DNA of 64,000 bases from Rhinopomastus cyanomelas. Taxonomy: Eukaryota; Chordata; Aves; Bucerotiformes; Rhinopomastidae. Of this stretch, positions 45,801-52,165 are shown one piece after another. Below the pieces are notes generated by a model. That model searched no databases, had not been told where the DNA came from, and was given only the letters and a program-made list of their open reading frames with translations. The stretch spans positions 584,685 through 648,684 of the forward strand of contig VXBP01009450.1 of the NCBI GenBank assembly GCA_013400115.1. The letters run 5' to 3'. The translations under genes and the position numbers were made by a program. Position 1 is the stretch's first letter; each line of letters begins with the position of its first letter.

Positions 45801-48800
45801 AGGAGAAATTTAGCCCTGTGCAGCTTGTCAGCATGCTGCAGGGAATAGCCTCTGGCATGACCTACCTTTCAGAACACAACTATGTGCACCGGGACCTGGC
45901 TGCTCGCAACATCCTGGTAACCCGCAGTCTCCAGTGCAAGGTGTCTGACTTTGGCCTCTCCCGAATACTGGAGAATGATGCAGAGGGAACCTATGAAACC
46001 AAGGTAACATAGAAATAATCTCAGTCTTGTCAATGAACTGCAGTCTCGTAGGGACTGGGATTCTTCCAGCTAAGAGTGGCAGAATTTCTTCACAGTAGGG
46101 AACACCAGGCCAGGGGAGGATTTGCATGGAAAGTCTCCAAGGAAAAACCTAGTACAACTGCAAGTCACAGTGTGGATTAATCAGAATGTGGTACTTTTCT
46201 GTTTGGAGTCTCTGCTGATTTTGCTCACTAAGAGGTTCAGAAGGATTATTGTTTTGAAATGAGGAGCAAAATGAGAGGTCCAGTCTTTTGGACACACTTA
46301 ACTAAATCTGACTTTGAACATCACGGGGTTGCTGCAATCACGGGGTTGCACGAGAGACACAATATAGGTGTCTTTCAATGAAAGTTCCAGAAGGAACATT
46401 CCTTCTAGTGTCTGATATCATTTGGTGTGACTGGTGTCAGCCTCTTATTCCTATAGCAGTGGTTGTGTGTAGTATTAACTGAACAGAGGGCTTCAAGTCA
46501 ATCACTTTCCAAAAATGCTTCAGTCGTTTTGGGAAATTTCCCACAGGGTGGTTGCACATCATTTCCAGTGAAGTGGACTCTGTTTAGGAACCACTCTCTA
46601 AGCTTCTTCCACAGAAGTGTTGGAGAAATACAACTCAGTGGTACACGCTGGACACACCCTGTCTCTGCTCTTTCACAGGGTGGTAAGATTCCCATCCGAT
46701 GGACAGCCCCAGAGGCCATCGCTCATCGGATTTTTACATCAGCCAGTGATGTCTGGAGCTTTGGAATTGTCATGTGGGAGGTGCTGTCATTTGGTGACAA
46801 GCCATATGGGGAGATGACCAATCAAGAGGTAACAGACACTGAGCTCAAGAGCCAGATTAAAAAAATAACAAGGCATGTAGGCCCAATGTTTGTAGCTCTC
46901 TCTCAGCTTGCAGTCTTGATGTTCTTTTGCACACATAACTGCTGTGAATCCCTCCCCGATAAAAATCAGTGCAACCAAGTCAAGGCCAGTATCTGTTCAG
47001 GCCTCTGAACCATGTTCATGTGTCAACAGCAGTGAGCCAGTTTAAACAGTGGTTGTATCAGCCCTGGACTTTGGGTCTGGGTATGTTATGTGTTTTTTCC
47101 TTTCTCTTCTTCCTCTGGCCCTGGAGTAGTATGTCTGGTCTCGTTCTAGGTTCAGCACATGTGTGAGGTTAGCACATGCTGCTGAAGTTCTTCCTCAGAG
47201 TCTGGTTCCCCTTTTTTCACCAGGTCTGTGCCAGGATCATTTGTTCCTCTCTTACCAGGAGCCCATGCCCTGGATGATAAACAGGAGCTACACTAGTAAA
47301 GGATTGGATGTGCATGCATGTGCCACTTTACTTTGTGACATCCCTTCCTTAGGTGTCCACATCCTCTGCTGTGCTGCCCAAACACTACTTCATGCCTGTG
47401 TACTCTGCTTCATACTGTGCAAGATGGTGAACTGCCTGCTCCCACACCTGCTCTCTGCTCTTGGCCAGATTTCTCTCTGTCCTCTGTGCAGGTGATGAAA
47501 AGCCTAGAGGATGGATACCAGCTCCCCCCACCCATGGACTGTCCGTCTATCCTCTACGAGCTCATGAAGAGCTGTTGGTCACACGATCGGTCAAGGAGGC
47601 CTCACTTTCAGGAGATCCGGGCACAGCTGCAGCATTTCATCTCAAGTCCCCAGCTTCTCCGGCCTGTTGCAGACTTTGATCCCAGGTAAGCAGGCTGTCA
47701 CTGGAGGAGGAGAGCTTAACTGGGAGATCTTCAGCTCACTGTCTCCAGAAGGAGAAGCAGTGCTAGGAACACAGGCTGGCAAGAGGCACCTCGAGTGCTC
47801 TCTATGTGCAGAAAGACATTGTGTAGTCATTCCTCTCTGTGGTGATGACAGAGGGCATAGCTGCTGCTGACTTGGGCAGTCTGACCGCCAAGCGGATGAG
47901 TTTGCCTATCCCTGGCAGAGGGTGCTTGCCCTCTGGCTACCATCTCATAGTACTGGTCATTGCATGTAGTTGCCTGGCTAATGAGAATTTAATCTGTTTT
48001 TAGGGTAACGCTCCGGCTCCCTAGCTGCAGTGGATCTGATGGGATCCCCTACAGATCCATCCCCGAGTGGCTGGAATCCATTCGCATGAAGCGCTACATC
48101 TCCAACTTTCGCACGGCTGGCCTGGACACGATGGAGTCCATTCTGGAACTCACGGCTGAGTACGAGCAGCCCACTCTCCCAGAACCCCCCCAGGCTGTGC
48201 CTGTCCCTGTGCTGTCTAAAGAGCCACTCATACGTACTTGGAAGGCTTCTCTCCATCCTTCTCTACATAGTTACAGGAAGAGGAATGATTCTTGCCCTAA
48301 AAGGGAAGAATCAGCCCAAATTAATCACATCCTCGGCCACTGTGAGACTGATCCCCTAACTCCTCAGGGGCCCGAACTGCTCTAACTCACCTCATCCACA
48401 GACAGCAAGGGGGAGGAACAGACGACAGACAGGTCTCAGCATGACAGTCTGTCCACGCTTGTGGGACTCTGCTGGAGAATTGTTTTGCCTGGAATCCTGC
48501 GCGGGCCGGTGGTAACCCCTGCCCCCATCAGCCAAGCGCTGCTCTAGGTCCGCAGACTGCAGAAGGCCTGGGGTCAGATGCGCTGCCACTGCAGCCATGC
48601 TCCATTGGAGGGTCAGGGACGAACAGCCAGGTCCAGCCCAGGCAGTTACATGAAACGAGTGTGCAGGCACGGTTCAGCGACAGACCTGCTAACGGGGTGA
48701 GACGTGACCTGTGTCACAGGCTGCCATGGACACGCTTCTGATTTCGTGGGAGCACAGGCGGAGTCTGTGCGAGGAGCCAGTGGACTGGGTAGGCAGAAGA

Positions 48801-49073
48801 AGGCAGGGAAGGGCAGAAACACCTAGATAATTTTTCCCTCTAGAGAAAAAGGGAGGAGCATTAGGAGGTGCTGAGGGAAAGAAACTTTCTGAACTGAAAC
48901 TTTGGTAACTATTTCTACCCTTTCCCCACATCTCAGTCCCCAGGGAACGACAACAGTAATTAATTTTGTGCCTTTCTTTTCCCATTTCCTTCAGGGACTT
49001 GAAACAGATGGGAGTGTCACTTCCAGGCCACCAGAAGAGGATTCTGTGTAGCATCCAAGGCTTTAAGGAGTGA
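9760..49073 (+). CDS. EPHA1: EPHA1, ephrin type-A receptor 1 (18 coding exons, complete)
   Basis: Joined exons give 971 residues plus a stop with no frame break. Exon ranges: 9760-9853, 13766-13833, 26983-27258, 28564-28954, 35467-35622, 36432-36764, 37929-38053, 38157-38316, 42289-42385, 44275-44330, 44597-44719, 44823-45008, 45339-45400, 45794-46003, 46679-46828, 47492-47685, 48004-48159, 48995-49073. Domain order: signal peptide (about 1-29), ephrin-binding domain (about 32-205), cysteine-rich/EGF-like region (about 206-330), two fibronectin III domains (331-440, 441-534), one membrane helix (543-564), juxtamembrane Tyr593 and Tyr599, tyrosine kinase, and a C-terminal SAM domain (about 897-968). 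The kinase looks active: GEGEFG loop at 625-630, Lys650, HRD at 741-743, DFG at 761-763, activation-loop Tyr776. By family knowledge it binds GPI-anchored ephrin-A ligands and signals in adhesion and migration. EPHA1 is preferred over other Ephs because of the GTYET activation loop, the best match to remembered human EPHA1, and the ZYX neighbour. Confidence 0.96.
9854..12189 (+). other. EPHA1: EPHA1 intron 1, proximal part
   Basis: Unique-looking. Contains a G-run at about 10,014-10,034 and a short TTAGGG-like stretch near 10,507-10,521. No exon or repeat recognised. Confidence 0.6.
10014..10034. repeat. G-homopolymer tract
   Basis: About 20 G residues with one C, 160 bases downstream of exon 1. 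It could form a G-quadruplex on the + strand. Confidence 0.85.
12190..12363 (+). repeat. CR1 3' tip
   Basis: TGGTGGAGTCTCCATCCCTG through AATAATTCTATGGTTCTG, the standard CR1 3' end. Lies 200 bases from the COX1 NUMT. Confidence 0.9.
12568..13243 (-). pseudogene. NUMT: nuclear copy of mitochondrial COX1 (C-terminal half)
   Basis: Read on the - strand with the vertebrate mitochondrial code, it gives cytochrome c oxidase subunit I from the FDPA-GGDP region to about WNTM. Visible pieces include YYAGKKEP, VWAHHMFTVG with the paired copper-B histidines, GGLT, THWFP-like text and LTFFPQHFLGLA. TGA is read as Trp, as in mitochondria. It is dead: an in-frame loss of about 11 codons removes the HPEVY motif, a TAA interrupts PTGI-VFSW, and there are frame shifts. 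It lies antisense in EPHA1 intron 1 and is not expected to make protein. The ends are approximate. Confidence 0.95.
13766..13833 (+). CDS. EPHA1: EPHA1 exon 2
   Basis: Residues 32-54, the start of the ephrin-binding domain, including the family motif DTSTAQGELGW. The acceptor follows a very long T/C tract (about 13,731-13,757) and TTTTCAG; the donor is GTGAGT. At 68 bases it has the small size typical of exon 2 in Eph genes. Confidence 0.93.
14386..14505 (-). repeat. CR1 3' tip
   Basis: Starts CACAGAATCACAGAACATT and is about 120 bases long, in EPHA1 intron 2. Little decayed, so relatively young. Confidence 0.92.
14506..15385. other. EPHA1 intron 2, nothing recognised
   Basis: Unique-looking sequence between CR1 copies. 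Confidence 0.5.
15386..15600 (+). repeat. CR1 3' portion, truncated at both ends
   Basis: GCCTGGAGAAGATGAG to GAACAGCCTGCCCAGGG. The 3' tip is missing. Confidence 0.88.
15990..16265 (-). repeat. CR1 3' portion
   Basis: From a decayed tip (AGAATCCTTAGGGACTGC) to the CCTGTCACTAGATTCATG region. Confidence 0.9.
16266..17573. other. EPHA1 intron 2, nothing recognised
   Basis: Unique-looking sequence with no repeat I can name. Confidence 0.5.
17574..18917 (+). repeat. CR1 copy interrupted by another CR1
   Basis: + strand CR1 from VPQGSVLGPVLFNIFINDLDE to about 17,900, then resuming at about 18,364 (GAGCCAGTATTGTGCCCAGG) and running to the tip at 18,917. The two parts are almost contiguous in a CR1 consensus, so the intervening - strand CR1 is a later insertion. 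Confidence 0.9.
17901..18363 (-). repeat. CR1 3' portion nested in an older + strand CR1
   Basis: Starts CACAGAATCATAGAATCATA and runs to the TTCAAGTCATCAACAG region. It inserted into the CR1 spanning 17,574-18,917. Confidence 0.9.
19134..19200 (-). repeat. CR1 3' tip (67 bases)
   Basis: CACAGAATTACAGAACATTAG to CCCCCTGCCAT, very short 5' truncation product. Confidence 0.9.
19201..23838. other. EPHA1 intron 2, repeat-poor block
   Basis: About 4.6 kb with no CR1 or other repeat I recognise apart from a short ATC run (21,841-21,856). No exon seen. A plausible place for intronic regulatory elements, but none can be identified by eye. Confidence 0.55.
23839..23900 (+). repeat. CR1 3' tip
   Basis: GGAATTGGACTAGATGATCT followed by a decayed tail. 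Confidence 0.85.
23901..25929. other. EPHA1 intron 2, nothing recognised
   Basis: Unique-looking AT-rich sequence. Confidence 0.5.
25930..26375 (+). repeat. CR1 3' portion
   Basis: Decayed copy from the CTTATGAGGGGAGATTGAG segment through GGAACAGGCTGCCCATGAAG to a tip near 26,360. Confidence 0.9.
26376..26982 (+). other. EPHA1: EPHA1 intron 2, distal end
   Basis: Unique-looking sequence leading to the exon 3 acceptor (ACCCTTGGAGCAG). Confidence 0.6.
26983..27258 (+). CDS. EPHA1: EPHA1 exon 3 (ephrin-binding domain, first part)
   Basis: Residues 55-146, phase 0 at both ends. Contains HWLRTNWIYRG and ETFNLYYMESEQD, hallmark stretches of the Eph ligand-binding domain. The donor GTCTGT after the AAG codon is weaker than usual. 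The rest of the domain is in the next exon. Confidence 0.94.
27582..28170 (-). repeat. CR1 3' portion in EPHA1 intron 3
   Basis: - strand LYSALMKQHLEYCFQFWVPQYQ and VLEWVQRRAVRLGRG, then the 3' untranslated region to the tip at 27,582. Confidence 0.92.
28564..28954 (+). CDS. EPHA1: EPHA1 exon 4 (ephrin-binding domain, second part, and start of Cys-rich region)
   Basis: Residues 147-277, 391 bases, ending in phase 1 at GTGAGT. Encodes TVAADRSFT and VSVRVYYKTCPE, the C-terminal strands of the ligand-binding domain, then the first cysteine-rich (sushi-like) segment containing RMHCSTDGEWLVP. Confidence 0.95.
28955..30902 (+). other. EPHA1: EPHA1 intron 4, proximal part
   Basis: Unique-looking sequence. 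Short ORFs here look like chance. Confidence 0.5.
30903..31285 (-). repeat. CR1 3' portion, decayed
   Basis: GAATCTCAGCATCAGTGTTAG to TCTCTCCTCCTAAGGCAG, in intron 4, ending immediately before a CpG-rich block. Confidence 0.88.
31295..32080. promoter_or_regulatory. CpG island inside EPHA1 intron 4
   Basis: About 790 bases that are extremely GC-rich with dense CG dinucleotides and several GGGCGG/CCGCCC-like Sp1 boxes, unlike the AT-rich introns around it. The long open frames on both strands (for example 342 codons on the - strand) follow from base composition. No protein family is recognised. It may be an internal or antisense promoter. Confidence 0.75.
32890..33645 (+). repeat. CR1 3' half
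   Basis: SSVEERDLRVL, SQQCALVAKKANGILGW and ALVRPHLEYCVQFW, one of the best-kept reverse-transcriptase tails here, ending in CTGTGATTCTGTGA. Confidence 0.93.
33646..33776 (+). repeat. CR1 3' tip, second tandem copy
   Basis: TTCAAGGTCAGCCTGGATGG to TTCTATGATTGTGTGA, directly after the previous copy's tip. Confidence 0.85.
33982..34680 (-). mobile_element. Avian ERVL-type solo LTR
   Basis: On the - strand it matches the LTR at 5,985-6,476 and continues further: GTTCCATCCCATATACATC and TTGGTAAAGAGCTG (TATA-like), then a T-rich U5, ending near TTAACCCATGATAAC. About 700 bases with no internal retroviral genes on either side, so it is a solo LTR left after recombination. Ends are approximate and no target duplication was resolved. 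Confidence 0.8.
34681..35466 (+). other. EPHA1: EPHA1 intron 4, distal end
   Basis: Unique-looking sequence to the exon 5 acceptor. The 132-codon ORF at 34,816-35,214 has no recognisable domain. It could be an old retroviral or chance ORF. Confidence 0.45.
35467..35622 (+). CDS. EPHA1: EPHA1 exon 5 (EGF-like cysteine-rich region)
   Basis: Residues 277-328, 156 bases, phase 1 to phase 1. Regularly spaced cysteines (CQRGFY, CLKCPPN, CSCNAGFYRAP) match the EGF-like segment between the ligand-binding domain and fibronectin III domain 1. Confidence 0.94.
35690..36254 (+). repeat. CR1 3' portion, decayed
   Basis: From a CR1-like GGTCCAGAAAGCAAATTGTG segment through GGCTAGATGATCTTTAAAGG to the tip. 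Lies in EPHA1 intron 5. Confidence 0.85.
36432..36764 (+). CDS. EPHA1: EPHA1 exon 6 (fibronectin III domain 1)
   Basis: Residues 329-439, 333 bases, phase 1 to phase 1. Starts with PPSAPRN and contains W-x-PP and YTNYTFAVEAHNGVS, typical of fibronectin III strands. YTNYTF includes a potential N-glycosylation sequon. Confidence 0.94.
36765..37928 (+). other. EPHA1: EPHA1 intron 6
   Basis: Unique-looking sequence, no repeat recognised. The donor GTTAGC is a less common form. Confidence 0.6.
37929..38053 (+). CDS. EPHA1: EPHA1 exon 7 (fibronectin III domain 2, first part)
   Basis: Residues 440-481, 125 bases, ending in phase 0 at GTGACA. Contains SLSVSWLAP and VEYEVMFFEK, the B and C strands of a fibronectin III fold. 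Only about 100 bases separate it from exon 8. Confidence 0.92.
38157..38316 (+). CDS. EPHA1: EPHA1 exon 8 (fibronectin III domain 2, second part)
   Basis: Residues 482-534, 160 bases, ending in phase 1 at GTAAAG. LQPDTAYLLRVR and TPLGPGPYSPE are the F and G strand motifs that precede the membrane stem in Eph receptors. Confidence 0.94.
38317..39944 (+). other. EPHA1: EPHA1 intron 8, proximal part
   Basis: AT-rich, no exon or repeat recognised. Confidence 0.55.
39945..40943 (+). repeat. CR1 copy interrupted by another CR1
   Basis: + strand CR1 3' portion to about 40,375 (GGAACGATTGGAT), resuming at about 40,840 (GTGGGACTTAGTGCCATGG) to the tip CAATAATTCTGTGATT. The halves join almost perfectly. 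Confidence 0.9.
40376..40839 (-). repeat. CR1 3' portion nested in an older + strand CR1
   Basis: Starts ATCATAGAACCACAGGTG and continues to the TTCAAGTCTCCCTTC region. Confidence 0.9.
41158..41595 (-). repeat. CR1 3' portion
   Basis: AGGAATTATTGAAATCTGAGG to GGCCCAGAACTGCCCCCAG; same subfamily as the copies near 8,516 and 55,962 (ACATCACCAC-TCAGCTAGA). Confidence 0.9.
41596..42288 (+). other. EPHA1: EPHA1 intron 8, distal end
   Basis: Unique-looking sequence to the exon 9 acceptor (TTTCTGCAG). Confidence 0.6.
42289..42385 (+). CDS. EPHA1: EPHA1 exon 9 (transmembrane helix)
   Basis: Residues 535-566, 97 bases, phase 1 to phase 2. Encodes a single hydrophobic helix (about 543-564, V-I-V-S-I-I-F-G onward) closed by an Arg-Arg-Lys stop-transfer signal. 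Confidence 0.94.
42686..42770 (-). repeat. CR1 3' tail, joined to tRNA-Lys-like head
   Basis: CR1 3' tip on the - strand, only about 85 bases, beginning near CATCCTGCTCCAGCAC. Together with the tRNA-like part it forms a unit of about 170 bases (42,686-42,855). Confidence 0.85.
42784..42852 (-). pseudogene. tRNA-Lys(CTT)-like sequence (candidate SINE head)
   Basis: On the - strand CAGTCGGTAGAGCA, then GGACTCT, then GGTCATGGGTTTGAGCCCCA follow the D-arm, anticodon arm and T-arm of vertebrate tRNA-Lys(CTT), about four positions in five identical by eye. The anticodon triplet now reads CTG. The 5' acceptor strand is missing or unrecognisable, and the B-box has one change. After the tRNA 3' end come about 20 linker bases and then a CR1 3' tail in the same orientation. 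Confidence 0.75.
42940..43161 (+). repeat. CR1 3' portion
   Basis: GAGAAGGAACTTCTTCCC to TTCTGGGATTCTGTGA. Ends tail to tail with the next copy. Confidence 0.92.
43172..43261 (-). repeat. CR1 3' tip
   Basis: ATCATGGAACATCAGGAATTG to the TACATCAAGTCAC end. With the preceding copy it forms an imperfect inverted repeat with a spacer of about 10 bases. Confidence 0.9.
43262..44274 (+). other. EPHA1: EPHA1 intron 9, distal part
   Basis: Unique-looking sequence to the exon 10 acceptor. Confidence 0.55.
44275..44330 (+). CDS. EPHA1: EPHA1 exon 10 (juxtamembrane)
   Basis: Residues 567-585, 56 bases. Very basic (RARRRQARP), as expected just inside the membrane, then DYNISGFDR. Acceptor TTCCAG, donor GTGAGC. 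This short exon is poorly conserved in sequence but fits both splice phases. Confidence 0.88.
44597..44719 (+). CDS. EPHA1: EPHA1 exon 11 (juxtamembrane tyrosines, start of kinase)
   Basis: Residues 586-626. Contains KPYVELQPYDDP with the two juxtamembrane tyrosines (593, 599) that, in the Eph family, relieve autoinhibition when phosphorylated. Ends inside the glycine-rich loop (VIGEG). Confidence 0.95.
44823..45008 (+). CDS. EPHA1: EPHA1 exon 12 (kinase N-lobe)
   Basis: Residues 627-688. Completes the loop (EFGEVYRG) and carries the ATP-anchoring Lys650 (VAIK) and helix C (WWNFLREATIMGQF). The intron before it is only 103 bases. Confidence 0.95.
45339..45400 (+). CDS. EPHA1: EPHA1 exon 13 (kinase hinge)
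   Basis: Residues 689-709. MMIITEYMENGALDTFLR spans the Thr gatekeeper and hinge. 62 bases, ending in phase 0. Confidence 0.94.
45794..46003 (+). CDS. EPHA1: EPHA1 exon 14 (kinase catalytic and DFG loops)
   Basis: Residues 710-779. HRDLAARN (741-748) and SDFGLSR (760-766) are intact; GTYETK holds activation-loop Tyr776. The motif GTYET is characteristic of EPHA1 among Eph receptors. Confidence 0.96.
46004..46678 (+). other. EPHA1: EPHA1 intron 14, with a 17-base tandem duplication
   Basis: Two copies of ATCACGGGGTTGC plus four bases lie back to back at 46,320-46,353. Otherwise unique-looking. Ends at the exon 15 acceptor TTTCACAG. Confidence 0.7.
46679..46828 (+). CDS. EPHA1: EPHA1 exon 15 (kinase C-lobe)
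   Basis: Residues 780-829. GGKIPIRWTAPEAIAHR (P+1 loop and APE motif) and SDVWSFGIVMWEV. 150 bases, phase 0 at both ends. Confidence 0.96.
46829..47491 (+). other. EPHA1: EPHA1 intron 15
   Basis: No repeat recognised; pyrimidine-rich before the exon 16 acceptor. Confidence 0.6.
47492..47685 (+). CDS. EPHA1: EPHA1 exon 16 (end of kinase)
   Basis: Residues 830-893. MKSLEDGYQLPPPMDCP and LMKSCWSHDRSRRPHF close the kinase C-lobe. Ends in phase 2 at GTAAGC. Confidence 0.95.
48004..48159 (+). CDS. EPHA1: EPHA1 exon 17 (SAM domain, first part)
   Basis: Residues 894-945. SIPEWLESIRMKRY and LDTMESILELTAE match the Eph SAM domain. The donor is GTACGA with A at -1, a weak site. Reading through it stays open to 48385 and would replace the end of the SAM domain. 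Confidence 0.93.
48160..48994 (+). other. EPHA1: EPHA1 intron 17
   Basis: GC-richer than other introns, no repeat recognised. The first 226 bases stay open in the exon 17 frame up to a stop at 48,383-48,385. Confidence 0.6.
48995..49073 (+). CDS. EPHA1: EPHA1 exon 18 (SAM domain end and stop)
   Basis: Residues 946-971 and TGA. QMGVSLPGHQKRILCSIQGF is the last SAM helix. The protein ends FKE, so no clear PDZ-binding motif is seen. Confidence 0.95.
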
Positions 49074-50000
49074 TCCGTTGTTGCTCTCTTCAGTTCGCTG
49101 AACGCCTGTTCTTAACCAGATATCACTTGGAATCATTCCTATGGCAATTGCTTCCAAATGAGTGACTGGAACAAGCAAAGCGAAATGACCGGAACTGAAA
49201 ATGCTCATGAGGCAGCACCACCTGCTCTCATTTCTGTTCCCCCTTTGCTTTAGCTCTACAACAGCCATCAGACATCTCAGAGCATCGGTCTTGGAAATTG
49301 GTCTCAACCCTGTGTTCTGCAGTCTGTTCTGTGCAGCACTGAGCTATGCCTGTCGTCCACACACTGGAGTTTCAGACCTTCAGAACATCCCATGGACACA
49401 AAAGGACACATACAAAACGGGTTTGGGGTTGGTGGGTAATGTTTTAAGAATGCAGAGGAGGGTTCAGGTAGTCTGGGACATTCAGGCAGTAGGTACAAGG
49501 ACAGAGACAAGGAGATGGCCCATTCGTTCCGTGGCACATGTGTGTTCTCACTTCAGCAGCCTTCTGTCTTCCTTATTGTACAACAGGAACGAACTCCTCA
49601 GTCTCTCATAAGGCTGCTGGCAAGGAATCTGTTTTTTAATTCAGCTATTCTTGCCTTAACCCCAGCTCACAGTGTAGTTTCTTCAGAGTTGAAGCTGGGA
49701 GTAGCAACACAGTGCTGTAGCCTGTGATGACATGACTTCAGTTGGGAAGATTGATACATCTTCAACCTGCTTACTACCTTCACTTGAGCCATGAACAGAA
49801 AACCCCTTAGGTACTTGCTGTTTTGCCTGCCCCTTTTAAAAAGAGAGAATAGTCTTGTATGGCTGGATAAAGTATTTGTGACAGAAAAACGTGTAGGTGG
49901 TCTGTCTTACTCCTTCTCTGCGGAGGAAATATTTATCAGAGCTCAAGACAGCTATAAACTGTAAATACTGTTTTGTAAATAAACCTGTGGCAGAGCAGGC
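49074..50000 (+). other. EPHA1: EPHA1 3' untranslated region
   Basis: Unique sequence from the stop codon to just after the polyadenylation signal. The end near 50,000 is inferred from the usual 10-30 base spacing after AATAAA. Confidence 0.7.
49978..49983 (+). terminator. EPHA1: EPHA1 polyadenylation signal AATAAA
   Basis: Canonical hexamer about 905 bases after the stop codon, followed by a T/G-rich stretch (GAGTCGTGTCTCGTTT) near 50,012-50,030 as expected for cleavage factors. Confidence 0.7.
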
Positions 50001-51224
50001 TGCGCTGGAGTTCTGAGTCGTGTCTCGTTTCAAATGTGACTGGGATCTTTGTTTCAGGACGCGTGCTACAAGTTTCAGCATGTTTTGTTGTTTCAGCCAA
50101 TAGTTTTTGTCCATTTGACTGCACATGTAACGTGGGAATCCAGCTGCGTTGAGATTAAAGGACACAGTTCAAGGTTTTTCCTCTAATCCCAGTTACTGCT
50201 GTATCATCCCATTAGCCAAGTCCATCTTTTTACAGCTCTCATGTTTATCCCTAAACCATGGGAAGTATTAGCAGCCATCACCCTGGTTTGATGAAATATG
50301 TGTTAGTACTTCCTCTGCAGGAGTGACTTCTCAGGGCTGGGGAAAACCTCCCATGTTATAACAACTCTGTCCTACCAGGGAAGAGTAGTTGCATCAAGAT
50401 TTCTTTTCCAGAGCTTAAGCCAAGTTGGTGAAGAAGGTGAGTGCTGGCCATTCAGCAGTTACTTGCTGTACAAAGGTGTCAGTCTTTCCATAGTTGTATA
50501 ACGCTTCAAATTCTTAAGACTATAAATTAACACTCCTGCACTTGGGAAGGTCTTGCTTAGCAATAAATGACAGAAGGGATTAGACAGAAGGGAGAAGAGG
50601 TCTGAAGAACCACAGCTTAAATCGAGAAAGCTGGCTCCTAGTGAAGGAGCAGCAGAGTGCACACAAGGAACCACAACACACACAGCACCGCAGCTCCACG
50701 AGTCACGCAGCTGCAGTAAGAGAGAGCTGACAAGAGAAGCTCTTGCTCTGAATCTTCTTAGCGAGTCACTAAGCTCAGTCTTAGTAAAAGATGTTGCCAA
50801 CATGAAGTTGTTGTGTGGCAGATAACCAGGCTAGAAGAGAAGCCCTGCTGAGGCTAACAGGAGGTGGTGAATTTATGTCGTGTCTGTACAGTTTAGCCTC
50901 TTCTTGCAGATGACAGAACACAGAGAGTGGTTAATAGGTTCAGAGGGACATGAGAAATGGGGAGACACATCAAGCAGGACAAAGGGAAATGCAGAGACTG
51001 GAGAGGAATAGCCCCACACACCAGTACACACTGGGTACTGACTGAGTAGAGAGCAGCTCTGCAGGAAAGGACTTGCAAGTCAAAGTGAAGAGCAAGTTGA
51101 ACTTGAACCAGTGAGGTGTCCTTGTAGGAGGGGAGGAGAACAGTGTCTGGGCTGCATTAGCCAGTGCATCACCTGCAGCTGAAGGGAGGTGATTGTTCCC
51201 CTCTTTTCAGCATCAGTTAGACAT
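50001..51224. other. Intergenic DNA after EPHA1, nothing recognised
   Basis: Unique-looking sequence, no credible ORF. Confidence 0.5.
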
Positions 51225-51617
51225 CCAGAGCATTGTGTCCAGTTTTGGCCTTCCCAGTACAAAGAAGGACATGGACTTACTAATGGAAGTCCAGTGAAAG
51301 GCCACTATGATTTTGAAGGGATTAGAACATCTAATATATGAGGAGAAGCTGAGAATCTTCAGCCTCAAGATGAGAAGACTTAGGTTGCTTTTATTATTGT
51401 GTATAAATACCTCATAGGAGAGAATGAAGAAGAGGGACTCAGCTTCTCCTCAGTGGTGTTATGAAAGCAGTAGGAACACTGAAATATAGTAAATTCTATC
51501 TGAAGGAAAAAAAAGTCTTGTCATTACATGCTAGAACATATTACCCAGGAAGGCAGTGGAGCTCTCATCTTTGGAGGTAATAAGTTGACAGGATGTGTTC
51601 CTGAGCAACCTGCTTTC
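51225..51617 (+). repeat. CR1 3' portion, old
   Basis: CATTGTGTCCAGTTTTGGCC, GGAGAAGCTGAGAATCTTCA, then a decayed tail. Confidence 0.8.
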
Positions 51618-52128
51618 ACAGAACATTAGGGATTGGAAAGGACCTCAAAAGATCATCTAGTCCAATCCCCCTGCCACAGAAGCACCACCTAGATCAAGTT
51701 GCACAGGAACATGTCCAGGTGGGACATCTCCAGAGAAGGAGACTCCACAACCCTCCTGAGCAGCCCATTCCAATGCTCTGTCACCCTCACTAGGAAGAGG
51801 TTCCTTCTCATATTTATGTAGAATCTTCTGTGTTCCAGCTTATGCTCATTGCCCCCATTGCCCCTTGTCCTATCACTAGGTGACACTGAGAAGAGCCTGG
51901 CTCCATCCTCCTCACACCCACCCTTCACATGCTAAAGAGACCCAGCTCCCTCAGCCTTTCCTCATAAAGAAGATGTTCTACTCCCTTCATCATGTTTGTG
52001 GCTCTGTGCTGGACTCTCTCCAGCAGTTCTTTGTCCTTCTTGATCTGAGGGGCCCAGAACTGGACACAGTATTCCAGATGCGGTCTCACCAGGGCAGAGT
52101 AGAGTGGGAGGAGGACTCTCTTGATCTG
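51618..52128 (-). repeat. CR1 3' portion
   Basis: Tip TCACAGAACATTAGGGATTGG to CTCACCAGGGCAGAGTAGAG. Tail to tail with the + copy on its left. Confidence 0.92.
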
Positions 52129-52165
52129 CTTTAATTGACCCTGCTCTGATCAGGGAGGTCCTTTC

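Noticed and set aside
47163..47495. 110-codon + strand ORF in intron 15
   Set aside because: Runs into exon 16 in a different frame and has no domain. A chance frame in a pyrimidine-rich intron.
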